Below, in pieces: positions 20,546 to 29,800 of a stretch of DNA of 64,000 bases. Position numbers and translations under genes: made by a program. The DNA comes from Hyphomonadaceae bacterium (GTDB lineage: Bacteria > Pseudomonadota > Alphaproteobacteria > Caulobacterales > Aquidulcibacteraceae). The stretch lies in NCBI GenBank assembly GCA_019753105.1, contig JAIELJ010000007.1, forward strand, positions 121,195-185,194. The letters run 5' to 3'. Numbering within the stretch: the first letter of the stretch is position 1; the number at the start of each line of letters is the position of its first letter. The notes beneath the pieces were generated by a model. That model saw nothing but the letters and a program-made list of their open reading frames with translations, was not told the origin of the DNA and ran no database searches.

Positions 20546-22419
20546 GATCCGGCTTCTTTCGGCGCGAACCGCTTCTTCAGGAAGGTGTCGAGCTGAGTTT
20601 CAACGCCTTGGCGGCGCATGATCACGTATTGCTGCAAGATCGAGAGCGCGTTCGACCAAGTCCAGTAGATGACGAGGCCCGCAGGGAAGCCCGCGAACAG
20701 GAACGTGAACAGGATCGGCAGCATGCGGAAGATCTGCGCCTGCAACTGATCCGTCGGTGGCGGCGAGAGCGCCTGTAGCGCCCACATCGAGATGCCGTAC
20801 AGGATCGGCCACGCCCCGATGATCAGGAAGCCGCCAAGTAATGTTGGCGACACCTCATACGGCAGCAAGCCAAAGAGGTTGAAGATCGAAGTGGCATCGC
20901 GCGCAGAGAGATCGTTGATCCACCCGTAGAACGGCGCGTGGCGCATTTCGATCGTGACGGTCAGGGTTTTGTAGAGTGCGTAGAAGACCGGGATCTGGAG
21001 CAAGATCGGCAGACAGCCGGCCACCGGGTTGATCTTTTCGGTCTGATAGAGCTTCAGGATTTCTTGTTGCTGACGCTGCTTATCGGCGGCGTAGCGCTCC
21101 TGCAGCTCCTTCATCTTCGGCTGCAAGCCACGCATCTTCGCCATCGCCTTGAACGATTGATAGACGAGCGGGAAGAGCACGATCTTGACGACGATCGTCG
21201 TCAGCAGAATGCCAAGGCCGAAATTTCCCGCGAATTGCGACAGGAAGTGCAGCAGCGCAAAGAAGGGGCGCGTCAGGAACCAGAAATTGCCCCAGTCCAC
21301 GGCGTCGTCGAAGCGTGGGATGGCGAGCGCTTCCTCGTAGTCACGCAACAAATCAACGCGCTTGGCGCCGGCGAAGAAGTGCTGAGTGTATTCCACCGTT
21401 TGCCCGGCCGGCGCATCACGCCATTCGCCGCGATAGGCGGCGCGGAAATCGGTGACGGCGTCTTCGGTGCGGCTATCAAAATAGGCCGAGTAGCGTTCCG
21501 ACTGCGCCGGCACGATGGCCGCCAGCCAGTAGTGATCGGTGAGACCGAACCAGCCGCCTTGCGCCTGCTCTTCCTCAACACGCTCATCTTCGCCGACGCG
21601 GCCGCGTACGCGGTCGCGCGCATGCTTCTCTGCATCGCGGAAGGTGATTTGGCGAAGCTGGCGCTCGCCGAAGACGCCGATGAGGCCCTGATGGACGATC
21701 TGATTGAAGCGATAATCTTCCGGCGTGCCGTCCCGGCGCACCGTACCGAACGGGCGAAGTTCCAACGGCGCGCCAGAATTGTTCGTCACCCGATCGGTGA
21801 TCGTAAACATGTAATTGGCGTCGATCGCGATGGTGCGCTCGATGGTGACGCCATCGGCGCCGCTGAATGTCAGCGTCACCGGTGTTTCCGGCGTCAGCGC
21901 AGCGCCTTCCGGCGCGGTCCACGGGCTGCGTGAATCCGTCAGCGTCGCGGTGTTGTCGCCGTTGCGCGTTTCCCAGCCGAAAAAGGCGTCGTGCCCGTAG
22001 CGCGTATTCATCGGCGCAAGCACCGTGACCTCTTCGCTCTCAGGATCGACGGTGCGGTGATAGCCGCGCAGGTTCAGGTCATCGATGCGCGCGCCTTCGA
22101 GCGAGATCGAGCCATCCACCGACGGCGTGTTGATGGTGATCCGCTGGCCAGCGCTGGCCGCCAACACTTCAGCGCGGTCAGCCGGACCTTGCGGCTCGGG
22201 CGAGGGCGCTGCGCCCACAGTTGCGTCGCGCGCGTCTTCGGTCTGCTCCGCTTCCTGCGTGAGCTGCGCTGCGGCTTCGGCGCGCTGTTGCTCCAGCACG
22301 CGCTCACGCGCGGGGCCGTTGAAGAAGACCTCGAAGCCCAGGAAAATCGCGATCGAAAGACCGATCGCGATAAGCATGTTGCGGGTTTCGTTGGGGCCGG
22401 GGCCGCCGCGGTTTTGCAT
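20542..22419 (-). CDS. yidC: Membrane protein insertase YidC
   Basis: 625 residues. N-terminal membrane helix (about 12-28), a low-complexity Ala/Glu linker, a large periplasmic beta-domain (about 90-370) as in Gram-negative YidC, then the conserved Oxa1-like core with five helices ([59 protein letters not shown]; a final [21 protein letters not shown]). Inserts proteins into the inner membrane with or without SecYEG. Only 5 nt follow the rnpA stop; the yidD gene often found here in bacteria is absent. Confidence 0.97.
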   Translation of the reverse strand: MQNRGGPGPNETRNMLIAIGLSIAIFLGFEVFFNGPARERVLEQQRAEAAAQLTQEAEQTEDARDATVGAAPSPEPQGPADRAEVLAASAGQRITINTPSVDGSISLEGARIDDLNLRGYHRTVDPESEEVTVLAPMNTRYGHDAFFGWETRNGDNTATLTDSRSPWTAPEGAALTPETPVTLTFSGADGVTIERTIAIDANYMFTITDRVTNNSGAPLELRPFGTVRRDGTPEDYRFNQIVHQGLIGVFGERQLRQITFRDAEKHARDRVRGRVGEDERVEEEQAQGGWFGLTDHYWLAAIVPAQSERYSAYFDSRTEDAVTDFRAAYRGEWRDAPAGQTVEYTQHFFAGAKRVDLLRDYEEALAIPRFDDAVDWGNFWFLTRPFFALLHFLSQFAGNFGLGILLTTIVVKIVLFPLVYQSFKAMAKMRGLQPKMKELQERYAADKQRQQQEILKLYQTEKINPVAGCLPILLQIPVFYALYKTLTVTIEMRHAPFYGWINDLSARDATSIFNLFGLLPYEVSPTLLGGFLIIGAWPILYGISMWALQALSPPPTDQLQAQIFRMLPILFTFLFAGFPAGLVIYWTWSNALSILQQYVIMRRQGVETQLDTFLKKRFAPKEAGS

Positions 22420-22424
22420 GTGGT

Positions 22425-22841
22425 TCAGTCGCTCTCGGTAGGCGTTGGGCGCTTATGTAGGGATTTGACGCGCGTGGGGCGTGCTTCAGCCCCCGCTTGC
22501 AGCTCGGCGCGGAGCCTTATCAACGCGTTCTTGAGATCGTCAAGCAAAGCCGCCCACTCGGCCTCCGGGGTGGATTGACGCGCCACCAGCACATAGTCGA
22601 CGCCGGCCAGCCCATATTCAGGCAGGAGCTGGCGCGCCGCTTCTCTGAGCCTGCGCTTAGCCCGGTTCCGAACCACTGCGCCGCCCACCTTCTTGCTGGC
22701 GGTAAAGCCGACGCCGATCGGGCCATCCTCAGCCCGCCGACGGGCTTCGACCAGAACCGCCCCCTTAGACGCACGGGCACCTTGGCGCACAAAAAGGAAT
22801 TGCGCGCGCTTCCGCAGTTTTTCGATGGTTGGCTTTTTCAT
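22425..22841 (-). CDS. rnpA: Ribonuclease P protein component
   Basis: 138 residues from ATG 22841 (MKKPTIEKLRKRAQFLFV). Protein subunit of RNase P, which matures tRNA 5' ends together with the RNA subunit. The RNR signature is VRNRAKRRLREA; GFTASKKVGGAVVRNR fits the family. The frame is open upstream, but 22841 is chosen because family homology begins there and it leaves a 28-nt gap after rpmH. The C-terminus has an extra basic tail of about 25 residues. Confidence 0.93.
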   Translation of the reverse strand: MKKPTIEKLRKRAQFLFVRQGARASKGAVLVEARRRAEDGPIGVGFTASKKVGGAVVRNRAKRRLREAARQLLPEYGLAGVDYVLVARQSTPEAEWAALLDDLKNALIRLRAELQAGAEARPTRVKSLHKRPTPTESD

Positions 22842-22869
22842 GGGCCGGGCTCCCCCGGCGCCGGGCAAA

Positions 22870-23010
22870 TTAGGCCGAAAGGCGCTTACGGCCCTTGGCG
22901 CGGCGGCGCGCAAGCACCTTCTTGCCGCCCGTGGTGGCCATGCGCGCGCGGAAACCGTGGCGGCGCTTACGGACGAGCCGGCTCGGTTGATAGGTCCGCT
23001 TGGTGCTCAC
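22870..23010 (-). CDS. rpmH: 50S ribosomal protein L34
   Basis: 46 residues, GTG start at 23010. Typical L34 sequence: [43 protein letters not shown]. Very basic ribosomal protein. Leads the rpmH-rnpA-yidC-engB-argB order characteristic of alphaproteobacteria. The gene is short but unmistakable. Confidence 0.97.
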   Translation of the reverse strand: MSTKRTYQPSRLVRKRRHGFRARMATTGGKKVLARRRAKGRKRLSA

Positions 23011-23088
23011 GACGCGCCTCTATTTGTTGTCTGGCGGGAAAAATGAAGGGGCGGGGATTACCCCAGGCCCCAGCCCCCGTCAACCCGA

Positions 23089-23214
23089 TCAGCCCGGGCT
23101 CACGATGCGCCAAAGCACGAAAATCACTGCGGCCGCCCATAGGAGGCCGAATAGGAGCCAGGTGCGACCGGCGGCGGGCTTAGGTTTAGGATCCACGAAG
23201 ACTGTTCCGAGCAT
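23089..23214 (-). CDS. Possible 41-residue membrane protein upstream of rpmH
   Basis: Starts at ATG 23214 (MLGTVFVDPKPKPAAGR) with one membrane helix (about residues 18-37, ending IFVLWRIVSPG). The frame stays open upstream to 23532, but the upstream part has no protein-like character. A Pro/Lys-rich head followed by one helix looks like a genuine small inner-membrane protein, but no family is recognised. 78 bp separate it from rpmH, leaving room for the rpmH promoter. Confidence 0.4.
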   Translation of the reverse strand: MLGTVFVDPKPKPAAGRTWLLFGLLWAAAVIFVLWRIVSPG

Positions 23215-23383
23215 GGGGCGGGAGCTCAAAAGCGGTCTCTCAGTCGCTGGCGCGCCATATACCGGCCAGCGATACTGAAGTGTAACGGGGATTTCCCCAG
23301 CTGGACAGTGAACTTTTGAATGGGATTCCCGCCTTGCATGCTCGTGCGGACAGGCGGTTTGCCATCGGCTAGCAATAAGGAAC

Positions 23384-24832
23384 ATGGCGTCCTCTCCTAA
23401 GCCCACCGGCCTCGCTGGCCTCCTCGGCGCGCTTGGCGAGTTCGTCTCGAGCCTTGCAGGCCGGCTCTTTGGGCTGACCGCCGCGGCCGTCGTCTTGGCG
23501 CAGATCCTCGTCTTTGCTCCGGCGCTGGCCAACTTTCACGAGGAGTGGCTGCGCGAGCGGATGAATCTCGCCCAGGTCGCCGCTTTAGCACTTGAAGTCT
23601 CGCCCGATATCGAGATCGCGGAGTCACTCGAGTTCGAGTTGCTGACCAATGCCGGCGTGCAGCGCGCGGCGCTGCAGCGTGAGGGCGAGCGCGTGTTGCT
23701 CTTGGAAGGCGCGAGCACGACGCCGCTGCGGCCAGTTGTTGTGTATGACTACACCCAAGTGCGCCCGGGCGATCTGCGCACCTTCGCGTGGGCGTTCGAA
23801 AGCTTTTTTGCGCCGCCCGATCGCGTGCTGCGCGTTATGGCGCGTCCGCGCTTTGAGAGCGGTGAGTTCATTGAGATCGTGCTGGATGAGGGGCCGCTGA
23901 AGCGCGCGCTCTATAATTTCGCGCGAGACTTTCTGCTCGCTTCCACATTGATCCTGGTTGCTGCGGCGAGCGTGATTTACGGCGTTCTGACCTTCACGTT
24001 CGTGCGCCCCATGCACGACTTAACCGAAGCCATTGAGCGTTTTCGCGATAAGCCGGAAGACGTCTCGATCGCCTTCGAGCGCAGCTCGCGCGGTGACGAA
24101 ATAGGCCGCGCCCAGCGCGCCGCAGCAGACATGGCCGAGCAGGTCCGCAACGCCCTGCGGCAGAATGAACGGCTCGCGGCGCTTGGTGGCGCCGTTGCGC
24201 GTATCGGCCACGATCTACGCAACATGCTATCGACGGCGCAACTCGTTGCGGATCGCTTGAGCCAATCCGAAGATCCCGAAGTGAAGCGTCTGCTGCCGCG
24301 GCTTGAGCGCACGATCACGCGCGCGGCCGGCCTCGCTTCGAGTACGCTGAAATACGGCCGCGCCGATGAGAAGGAGCCCGATCTCGAAAGTGTTGATGTG
24401 CGCGCCGCTGTCGAGGAGGCGGCAGGTGATGCGCTTGCCGGCATCGAAGGCGTCAGCTTCCGCGAGGAGATCGAAGCCAAGCTCGCCTGCGTCGCCGATC
24501 CAGAACACTTGCAGCGCATTCTCGGCAATCTCATCCGTAACGCCGCGCAAGCGATGAAGGATCAGCAGCGCGCGGAAAAGTGGATCAGAGTGCGCGCGGT
24601 ACGGGTTGAAGGGCGATGCGAGATCGAAGTGATCGATCACGGCTCAGGCGTGCGTCAGGACATCCGCTCGCGCTTGTTCGAGCCGTTCGTCTCTGCGGCG
24701 CCGGAGGCGGGCGGCGCAGGGCTGGGGCTCGCTATCGCACGCGAGCTCACGCGCGCCATGGGCGGTGAACTTGAACTCACGCGCACCGGGGCCGAAGGCA
24801 CGACGTTCAGGATCACCTTGCCGGCGGCCTGA
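23384..24832 (+). CDS. Membrane sensor histidine kinase
   Basis: 482 residues. First membrane helix about 29-48, periplasmic sensor domain about 50-180, second helix about 184-205, HAMP linker about 206-260, dimerisation helix with ARIGHDLRNMLSTAQ (phospho-acceptor His about 276) and HATPase domain with LGNLIRNAAQAM (N box), DHGSGV (G1) and GGAGLGLAIAREL (G2). No partner response regulator is adjacent. It is tail-to-tail with the gamma-glutamyltransferase gene, 5 nt apart. Confidence 0.93.
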   Translation: MASSPKPTGLAGLLGALGEFVSSLAGRLFGLTAAAVVLAQILVFAPALANFHEEWLRERMNLAQVAALALEVSPDIEIAESLEFELLTNAGVQRAALQREGERVLLLEGASTTPLRPVVVYDYTQVRPGDLRTFAWAFESFFAPPDRVLRVMARPRFESGEFIEIVLDEGPLKRALYNFARDFLLASTLILVAAASVIYGVLTFTFVRPMHDLTEAIERFRDKPEDVSIAFERSSRGDEIGRAQRAAADMAEQVRNALRQNERLAALGGAVARIGHDLRNMLSTAQLVADRLSQSEDPEVKRLLPRLERTITRAAGLASSTLKYGRADEKEPDLESVDVRAAVEEAAGDALAGIEGVSFREEIEAKLACVADPEHLQRILGNLIRNAAQAMKDQQRAEKWIRVRAVRVEGRCEIEVIDHGSGVRQDIRSRLFEPFVSAAPEAGGAGLGLAIARELTRAMGGELELTRTGAEGTTFRITLPAA

Positions 24833-24837
24833 GGCCG

Positions 24838-26580
24838 CTACTCGATCTCGCCGACAACGCCTTCGCGGCGCGGATCTGCGGCGCCCACGAGCCCGTCACG
24901 CGTGACCAAGATGGCGTGCAATCCGCTTTCCTCGAGCCCGCTCACGTCGCGAAGCGCCCAGCCTCGCGCCGTCAACGCATCTTGTACGCCCGCAGGCAAA
25001 CGTGCGCCTTCGATCGCGACCGGTGATGAACGCGCGGTGGCGTTCGAAAGATCGATCGCCTGCTGCGGCGTGAGATTCCAATCGAGGATGCCGATCGTCG
25101 CGCGCGCCACATAGCCGACGATCGATGAACCGCCGGGCGAGCCGATGACGAGAACCAGATCGCCGTCCTCATCCGTCACGATCATCGGCGTCATTGAAGA
25201 GCGCGGCGCCTTGCCCGCAGCCACGGCGTTCGCGACAGGGCGTCCGTTCAGCGTCGGCTCGAACGAAAAATCGGTGATCTGATTGTTCAGAAAGAAGCCA
25301 GCCGCCATACGCTGTGAGCCGAAACCGCCTTCCACGGTCGCGGTAAGCGAAACCGCATTGCCCCATGCGTCGACGATGGAAAGATGCGTCGTTCCCGCAT
25401 CATCGCCTTCATCCCGCCCCCAGCGCTCAAACAGCTCTTGACCGGCGGGAGCGCCAGGCGGCGTTGCGCGCGGCGCGCGTGTGATATCGATCAGTTGTGC
25501 GCGCTCATCGAGATAAGCGGGCGCAATCAGCTCTTGCGTCGGCACGGTCACGAATTGATCGTCGGCGACGTAGTGATCGCGGTCGGCATAAGCGAGCCGG
25601 CTCGCCCACAAGAACGCCGACCAATCATCGACGCTTTGCGGTCCCTGTGGATTGGGGCGCGCACGCTCGTAAAGCCCCAGAATCTGCAGCGTCGCTGCGC
25701 CCGATGATGGCGGCCCCATCGTGCAGGCGCGATAGACGCGATAAATGCCGCACACCGGCTCAAGCCTGCGCGGCGCAACCGCGCGCAAATCTTCATGCGT
25801 AAGCGTGCCGCGCCGCGGATCACGCCGTGCAGCAGCAACGATTGCATCCGCGATCGGCCCTTCGCTCAGCGCGCGCGGGCCCTGCTCTGCAATCATGCGC
25901 AGCGTCGCGGCGTATTCAGGGTTGCGTAGAATGTAGCCGACAGGCCGTGGCGCGCCGGCTTGATCGAAGAAATACGCACGCGCCGCAAAGTCCGCGCGCA
26001 AGCGCCCGCGCTCGCCACCGGCGGCTACCAAACGCGCCAAGCGCGGCGAAACGGCAAAGCCATTCTCGGCCAAGCGGATCGCAGGTTCGAACAGCCGCGC
26101 CCAAGGCAAGCGGCCATGATCATCGTGCGCCAGCTTCAGCATCGCCACGAGTGACGGCGCGCCTATAGAACGCCCGCTCGCAACGGCGTCCAGCCGCGCC
26201 ATTGGCTGCCCACGTGCATCAAGAAACATGTTCGGTGTGGCGCCTGCGGGCGCGCGTTCGCGGCCGTCATAGGCGGTGATGTTTTCGCTGCGGCCGTTGT
26301 AGAAGAGCAAAAAGCCGCCGCCGCCAACGCCGGATGATTGTGGCTCGACCAGCCCCAGCACCATCTCCGCCGCGATCGCTGCATCAACTGCGCTGCCGCC
26401 GTCGCGCAATATTTCCAGCGCCGCTTCGACCGCATGCGGGTTCGCGGCCGTCACCATTGCTTGTCCGCGCGGCGCGCTACCGTTGCCGGCTTGCGGCAAT
26501 CCCGAACTCGCCGCGCACGCCGCCAACGCGAAAGCGAGCAGCGGGAGAAGCAGGCGCTTCAGGGATTGCTTGTCAAACAT
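24838..26580 (-). CDS. ggt: Gamma-glutamyltransferase, lipoprotein type
   Basis: 580 residues from ATG 26580; an upstream ATG at 26613 is possible. The N-terminus is a lipoprotein signal (LLPLLAFALAAC). Ntn-hydrolase of the GGT family: large-subunit start GQAMVTAANPHAVEAAL and GGGGFLLFY. The autoprocessing site is the Thr of GTTHLSIVDAWGNAVSLT, which becomes the N-terminal nucleophile of the small subunit, and GSPGGSSIVGYV is the conserved substrate loop. Cleaves gamma-glutamyl bonds, e.g. of glutathione, in the periplasm. Confidence 0.94.
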   Translation of the reverse strand: MFDKQSLKRLLLPLLAFALAACAASSGLPQAGNGSAPRGQAMVTAANPHAVEAALEILRDGGSAVDAAIAAEMVLGLVEPQSSGVGGGGFLLFYNGRSENITAYDGRERAPAGATPNMFLDARGQPMARLDAVASGRSIGAPSLVAMLKLAHDDHGRLPWARLFEPAIRLAENGFAVSPRLARLVAAGGERGRLRADFAARAYFFDQAGAPRPVGYILRNPEYAATLRMIAEQGPRALSEGPIADAIVAAARRDPRRGTLTHEDLRAVAPRRLEPVCGIYRVYRACTMGPPSSGAATLQILGLYERARPNPQGPQSVDDWSAFLWASRLAYADRDHYVADDQFVTVPTQELIAPAYLDERAQLIDITRAPRATPPGAPAGQELFERWGRDEGDDAGTTHLSIVDAWGNAVSLTATVEGGFGSQRMAAGFFLNNQITDFSFEPTLNGRPVANAVAAGKAPRSSMTPMIVTDEDGDLVLVIGSPGGSSIVGYVARATIGILDWNLTPQQAIDLSNATARSSPVAIEGARLPAGVQDALTARGWALRDVSGLEESGLHAILVTRDGLVGAADPRREGVVGEIE

Positions 26581-26631
26581 CAGCACGCTTTCTACGAGGA
26601 CAGGGCAGTTCAAACGCGAAAGCAGAGCTTT

Positions 26632-27642
26632 ATGGCGCGCCCCGGCCCGACCAATTCTTTGAGTGACGTGGCCGGTTTGACCATAGGCTGCGCTGAAGAT
26701 GCAAGCGCGCTCACCGGCGTTACGGTGATCGTTCCGGATGCGCGCGCCGTGTGTGCCGTCGATGTGCGTGGCGGCGGCCCCGGTACGCGCGAAACCGATG
26801 CACTCGCGCCTGAGACTCTCGTCGATGCAATTGATGCGCTCGTGCTCAGCGGCGGTTCCGTCTATGGCCTTGCCGCAGCGGACGGCGTAGCAAGCGCGAT
26901 GGGCGCCGAGGGGCGCGGTTTTGCGCTGATGGATATGCCCGGCGTGCCGCGCTCGCCCGTGATCCCGGCGGCGATCCTTTACGATCTCGCCAATGGCGGA
27001 AGCAAAGCCTGGGGCGATGCGCCGCCTTATGCGGCACTCGGTAAGCGCGCGTACGCCGCGCGCGGCCGAAATGTTCCCCTCGGCAATGCAGGCGCGGGCC
27101 TTGGCGCGAAAGCCGGTGCGCTGAAAGGCGGGCAGGGCAGCGCTAGCATCGTCACCAGCGATGGCTTCACGGTCGCAGCACTCGTCTGCGTCAATTCGTG
27201 GGGCTCAACCACGCTGCCGAACCAGCGCGCCTTCTGGGCGCATCCATTCGAGATCGATGGCGAGTTCGGCGCCGTAGCGCCAAGCGGCGCGTCGTTCGAC
27301 GCCGAAGACTGGTCCGGCGCAAAATTCAATCCGAGCCCACGCGCGAACACCACCATCGCCTGCGTCGCCGTCGATGCCGATCTCACGCCCGCCGAGGCCA
27401 AGCGCGTCGCGCAGATGGCGAGCGCGGGGCTGGCCCGCGCCATCCGCCCGGTCTTTGCCCCGTTCGATGGCGACGTCGTTTTTGCGCTCGCCACGGCCTT
27501 GAAGCCTGCCCCGGAACCCCGGGCGCTCGCGATCGCCAGATTCGGGGCGCTCGCGGCCGATTGCTTGGCGCGAGCCGTGGCGAGGGGGGTTCACGCCGCC
27601 GAAACTGTGAGCGGCCACGCCGCTTGGCGCGATTTGCCATAG
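26632..27642 (+). CDS. P1 family peptidase (DmpA-type aminopeptidase)
   Basis: 336 residues from ATG 26632. N-terminal DVAGLTIGCAED and VRGGGPGTRETDAL blocks, LSGGSVYGLAAADGV, GLGAKAGALKGG. Self-cleaving site expected at the Asn-Ser of ALVCVNSWGS, where the Ser becomes the nucleophile of the beta chain. Family members include DmpA L-aminopeptidase/D-esterase and the nylon-oligomer hydrolase NylC; the substrate here is unknown. Divergent from ggt with 51 bp between starts, so the two peptide/amide hydrolases may share a regulatory region. Confidence 0.9.
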   Translation: MARPGPTNSLSDVAGLTIGCAEDASALTGVTVIVPDARAVCAVDVRGGGPGTRETDALAPETLVDAIDALVLSGGSVYGLAAADGVASAMGAEGRGFALMDMPGVPRSPVIPAAILYDLANGGSKAWGDAPPYAALGKRAYAARGRNVPLGNAGAGLGAKAGALKGGQGSASIVTSDGFTVAALVCVNSWGSTTLPNQRAFWAHPFEIDGEFGAVAPSGASFDAEDWSGAKFNPSPRANTTIACVAVDADLTPAEAKRVAQMASAGLARAIRPVFAPFDGDVVFALATALKPAPEPRALAIARFGALAADCLARAVARGVHAAETVSGHAAWRDLP

Positions 27643-27690
27643 CCGCGCCTTGCCAGCGCCCCGCCTGGGCGCTATGCACCCCGCCTTCGC

Positions 27691-27767
27691 GCGCCCTTAG
27701 CTCAGCTGGATAGAGCACCAGACTACGAATCTGGGGGTCAGGAGTTCGAATCTCTTAGGGCGCGCCA
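27691..27767 (+). tRNA. tRNA-Arg (anticodon ACG)
   Basis: 77-nt cloverleaf with encoded CCA (27765-27767). Acceptor GCGCCCT pairs with AGGGCGC; D arm GCTC...GAGC; anticodon stem CCAGA/TCTGG around loop CTACGAA, giving anticodon ACG (decodes CGU, and CGC/CGA after A34-to-inosine editing); T loop TTCGAAT. A short T run follows the CCA. Confidence 0.97.
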
Positions 27768-27914
27768 TGTTTTTCAGAACGTTCTTGCCGTAAGCCGTGG
27801 GCCGTGGGGCCTCAGGGACAGCTGATGCTCTGAACCTGTCAGCTTTCGATAGTGACCCGCACGGCCACCATGCGTGAGGGCGACAAGCTGAGCAGGCGGC
27901 GCTCTCTTTGCCGT

Positions 27915-28703
27915 TCAGTTAGATCCGTTCAGTGCCCAGTCGTAGTCGTAATTGGAGATTGTTGTTGCTCGCGCGAGTCGCGCTTGCAGGTCCGGTGCGG
28001 CGTACCGGCGCAGATGGGCCAAAACAGCAGCGGCGTTGCCGCCGAAGTCGGCTGCGAACCAGCGATATATTGTTGAGGCGCGGACGCGCCCCTGGCTGTC
28101 GATCGACACGCCACGCGGGTGGTTGATGTAGGCGCGCGCCGCTGCGGTCAGATCAGCTTCCATGGTCTCAGCCCGCCAGGCCCGCGCAGCAAGGTTGGGA
28201 CAACCAATCGACGCGCAGTTTATGGCGTAGTGAATGCGCGGCTCGTTGAATTCTGGACGCAGGATTGAGTTTTCAATCTGGTCCAAGGTGAGACGTCTGC
28301 CTTCAACGGTGGCGCGTGGCGTTCGCCATGGACCGATCAGGCCACGAGGATCGAGGGTTTGGCTGCGGATGTCGCGGATCGATCGTACCGGGTAGTTCTC
28401 GAGGATAATTTGCAGCGTGACCGCGTTGTAGAGGTTGATCCAATGGGCGAGCTGCTCATCGCGCGGCATGCGCGAAGGCTGATTCCGCTCAAGCGAAGCT
28501 ACATAGGCGTTGAGTGCATCGACATCATTGGCGTTCGACGACCAGGCCGCATATCGCACGCGATTGATCCCGTCGGGCGAAGCGACCACGTATCGCGCGA
28601 GCAGCCGGTCGTAGGTGTCAGTGTCGGCCGCCTGCGCAGGGAGCGGCGCATCCATCATCCCAAGGGCCAGAATCGCTGCGGCAAACAGTTTTCGGTTAGG
28701 CAT
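27915..28703 (-). CDS. DUF547 domain protein, secreted
   Basis: 262 residues from ATG 28703, with a signal peptide of about 25 residues (ends PAQAA). DUF547 core: HWINLYNAVTLQIILENYPV, SIRDI, LTLDQIENSILRP, RIHYAINCASIGCPNLAARAW. The HW...N, the invariant INCAS-GCP with two Cys, and the conserved His/Glu suggest a papain-like or transglutaminase-like fold, but the activity is unknown. Periplasmic. Confidence 0.88.
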   Translation of the reverse strand: MPNRKLFAAAILALGMMDAPLPAQAADTDTYDRLLARYVVASPDGINRVRYAAWSSNANDVDALNAYVASLERNQPSRMPRDEQLAHWINLYNAVTLQIILENYPVRSIRDIRSQTLDPRGLIGPWRTPRATVEGRRLTLDQIENSILRPEFNEPRIHYAINCASIGCPNLAARAWRAETMEADLTAAARAYINHPRGVSIDSQGRVRASTIYRWFAADFGGNAAAVLAHLRRYAAPDLQARLARATTISNYDYDWALNGSN

Positions 28704-28855
28704 GCTGCTGCTCTCCTGGGCCCTACAATGCCTACGCATCAGGCTAAGCTCTGGATGCGCTTGGTGGAAAAACATCTTAGGCTGGCTGCAGGTGGCTCCA
28801 AGATGGAGCGAGGGCGCGCATCCACACGATCAATCGAGGCGTATAAGCAAGAGAC

Positions 28856-29800
28856 ATGACAGTGACGGACCCGCCGCGCGCCAAGTTTTGTGATCCCACG
28901 CTGACCTCTCGCGGCGAACCGCGCGCACGCGTGGTGTTTGACGAACTACGGACCCTGTGGATCAACACAGGCACGCTCTGCAACATTACTTGCACGCACT
29001 GCTACATCGAGAGCTCGCCGACTAATGACAGCCTCGCCTATTTCACCGAAGCCGATTTGGCGCCCGTTCTGGATGAAGTGGCGCAGCTTGTCGGGAAGCC
29101 CATCGAGATTGGCTTCACTGGCGGGGAGCCTTTTCTCAATCCGCAGATTATCGGCCTTTCGGAAATGTCGCTCGCGCGTGGCCATCGCGTCTTGATCTTG
29201 ACCAACGCGATGCGGCCCATGATGCGCCCACACATGCGCGATGGATTGCTCGCTCTTAAGGCCCAGCATGGCGAGAGGATCACGCTGCGGGTCAGTCTCG
29301 ATCACTATGAGGCCGATCTTCACGACGAGGAACGCGGGCAGGGTAGTTTCGCCGCGACGCTGGGAGGGATCGACTGGCTGGCGCAGGCGGGCTTTGGCGT
29401 GTCTTTGGCGGGTCGTACCCTTTGGGGCGGCGATGAGGCTGAAATGCGCGCGGGGTTTGGGCGCCTGATCGCGGCGCGCGGCTGGCCTATCGATTCAGGC
29501 AGCGCAGAGCAACTCGTTCTGTTTCCTGAGATGGACGAGAGCGCCGAGGTCCCGGAAATTAGCGACGCGTGCTGGGGCATTTTAAAGGTCGAGCCGGCGG
29601 CGATGATGTGCGCGAGCGCGCGCATGGTGGTGAAGCGAAAAGGCGCTGCGGCGCCCTCGGTGATCGCTTGTACGCTCCTGCCTTACGAGCCGGAGTTTGA
29701 ATTGGCAGCACGTCTCTCTGAGAGCTTGACGCCCGTTGCGCTTAATCATCCCCATTGCGCCAAGTTTTGCGTGCTCGGCGGCGGCAGCTGCTCGGCTTAG
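28856..29800 (+). CDS. Radical SAM protein with Cys-rich C-terminal tail
   Basis: 314 residues. Radical SAM core with CNITCTHC (Cys 42, 46 and 49) for the 4Fe-4S/AdoMet cluster, followed by the GFTGGEPFLNP AdoMet-binding GGE motif. The C-terminal part holds further Cys: ACWGI, MCASA, IACTLLPYE and the terminal HPHCAKFCVLGGGSCSA (Cys about 301, 305 and 312), suggesting at least one auxiliary Fe-S cluster. The reaction is unknown. It faces the phosphorylase-flavoprotein-TVP38 operon with a 4-bp tail overlap. It does not look like the arsenosugar enzyme ArsS. Confidence 0.85.
   Translation: MTVTDPPRAKFCDPTLTSRGEPRARVVFDELRTLWINTGTLCNITCTHCYIESSPTNDSLAYFTEADLAPVLDEVAQLVGKPIEIGFTGGEPFLNPQIIGLSEMSLARGHRVLILTNAMRPMMRPHMRDGLLALKAQHGERITLRVSLDHYEADLHDEERGQGSFAATLGGIDWLAQAGFGVSLAGRTLWGGDEAEMRAGFGRLIAARGWPIDSGSAEQLVLFPEMDESAEVPEISDACWGILKVEPAAMMCASARMVVKRKGAAAPSVIACTLLPYEPEFELAARLSESLTPVALNHPHCAKFCVLGGGSCSA

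Noticed and set aside
20938-21933. 331-codon plus-strand open frame
   Set aside because: Antisense to yidC; repetitive Arg/Gln/Leu composition typical of complementary frames in high-GC DNA.
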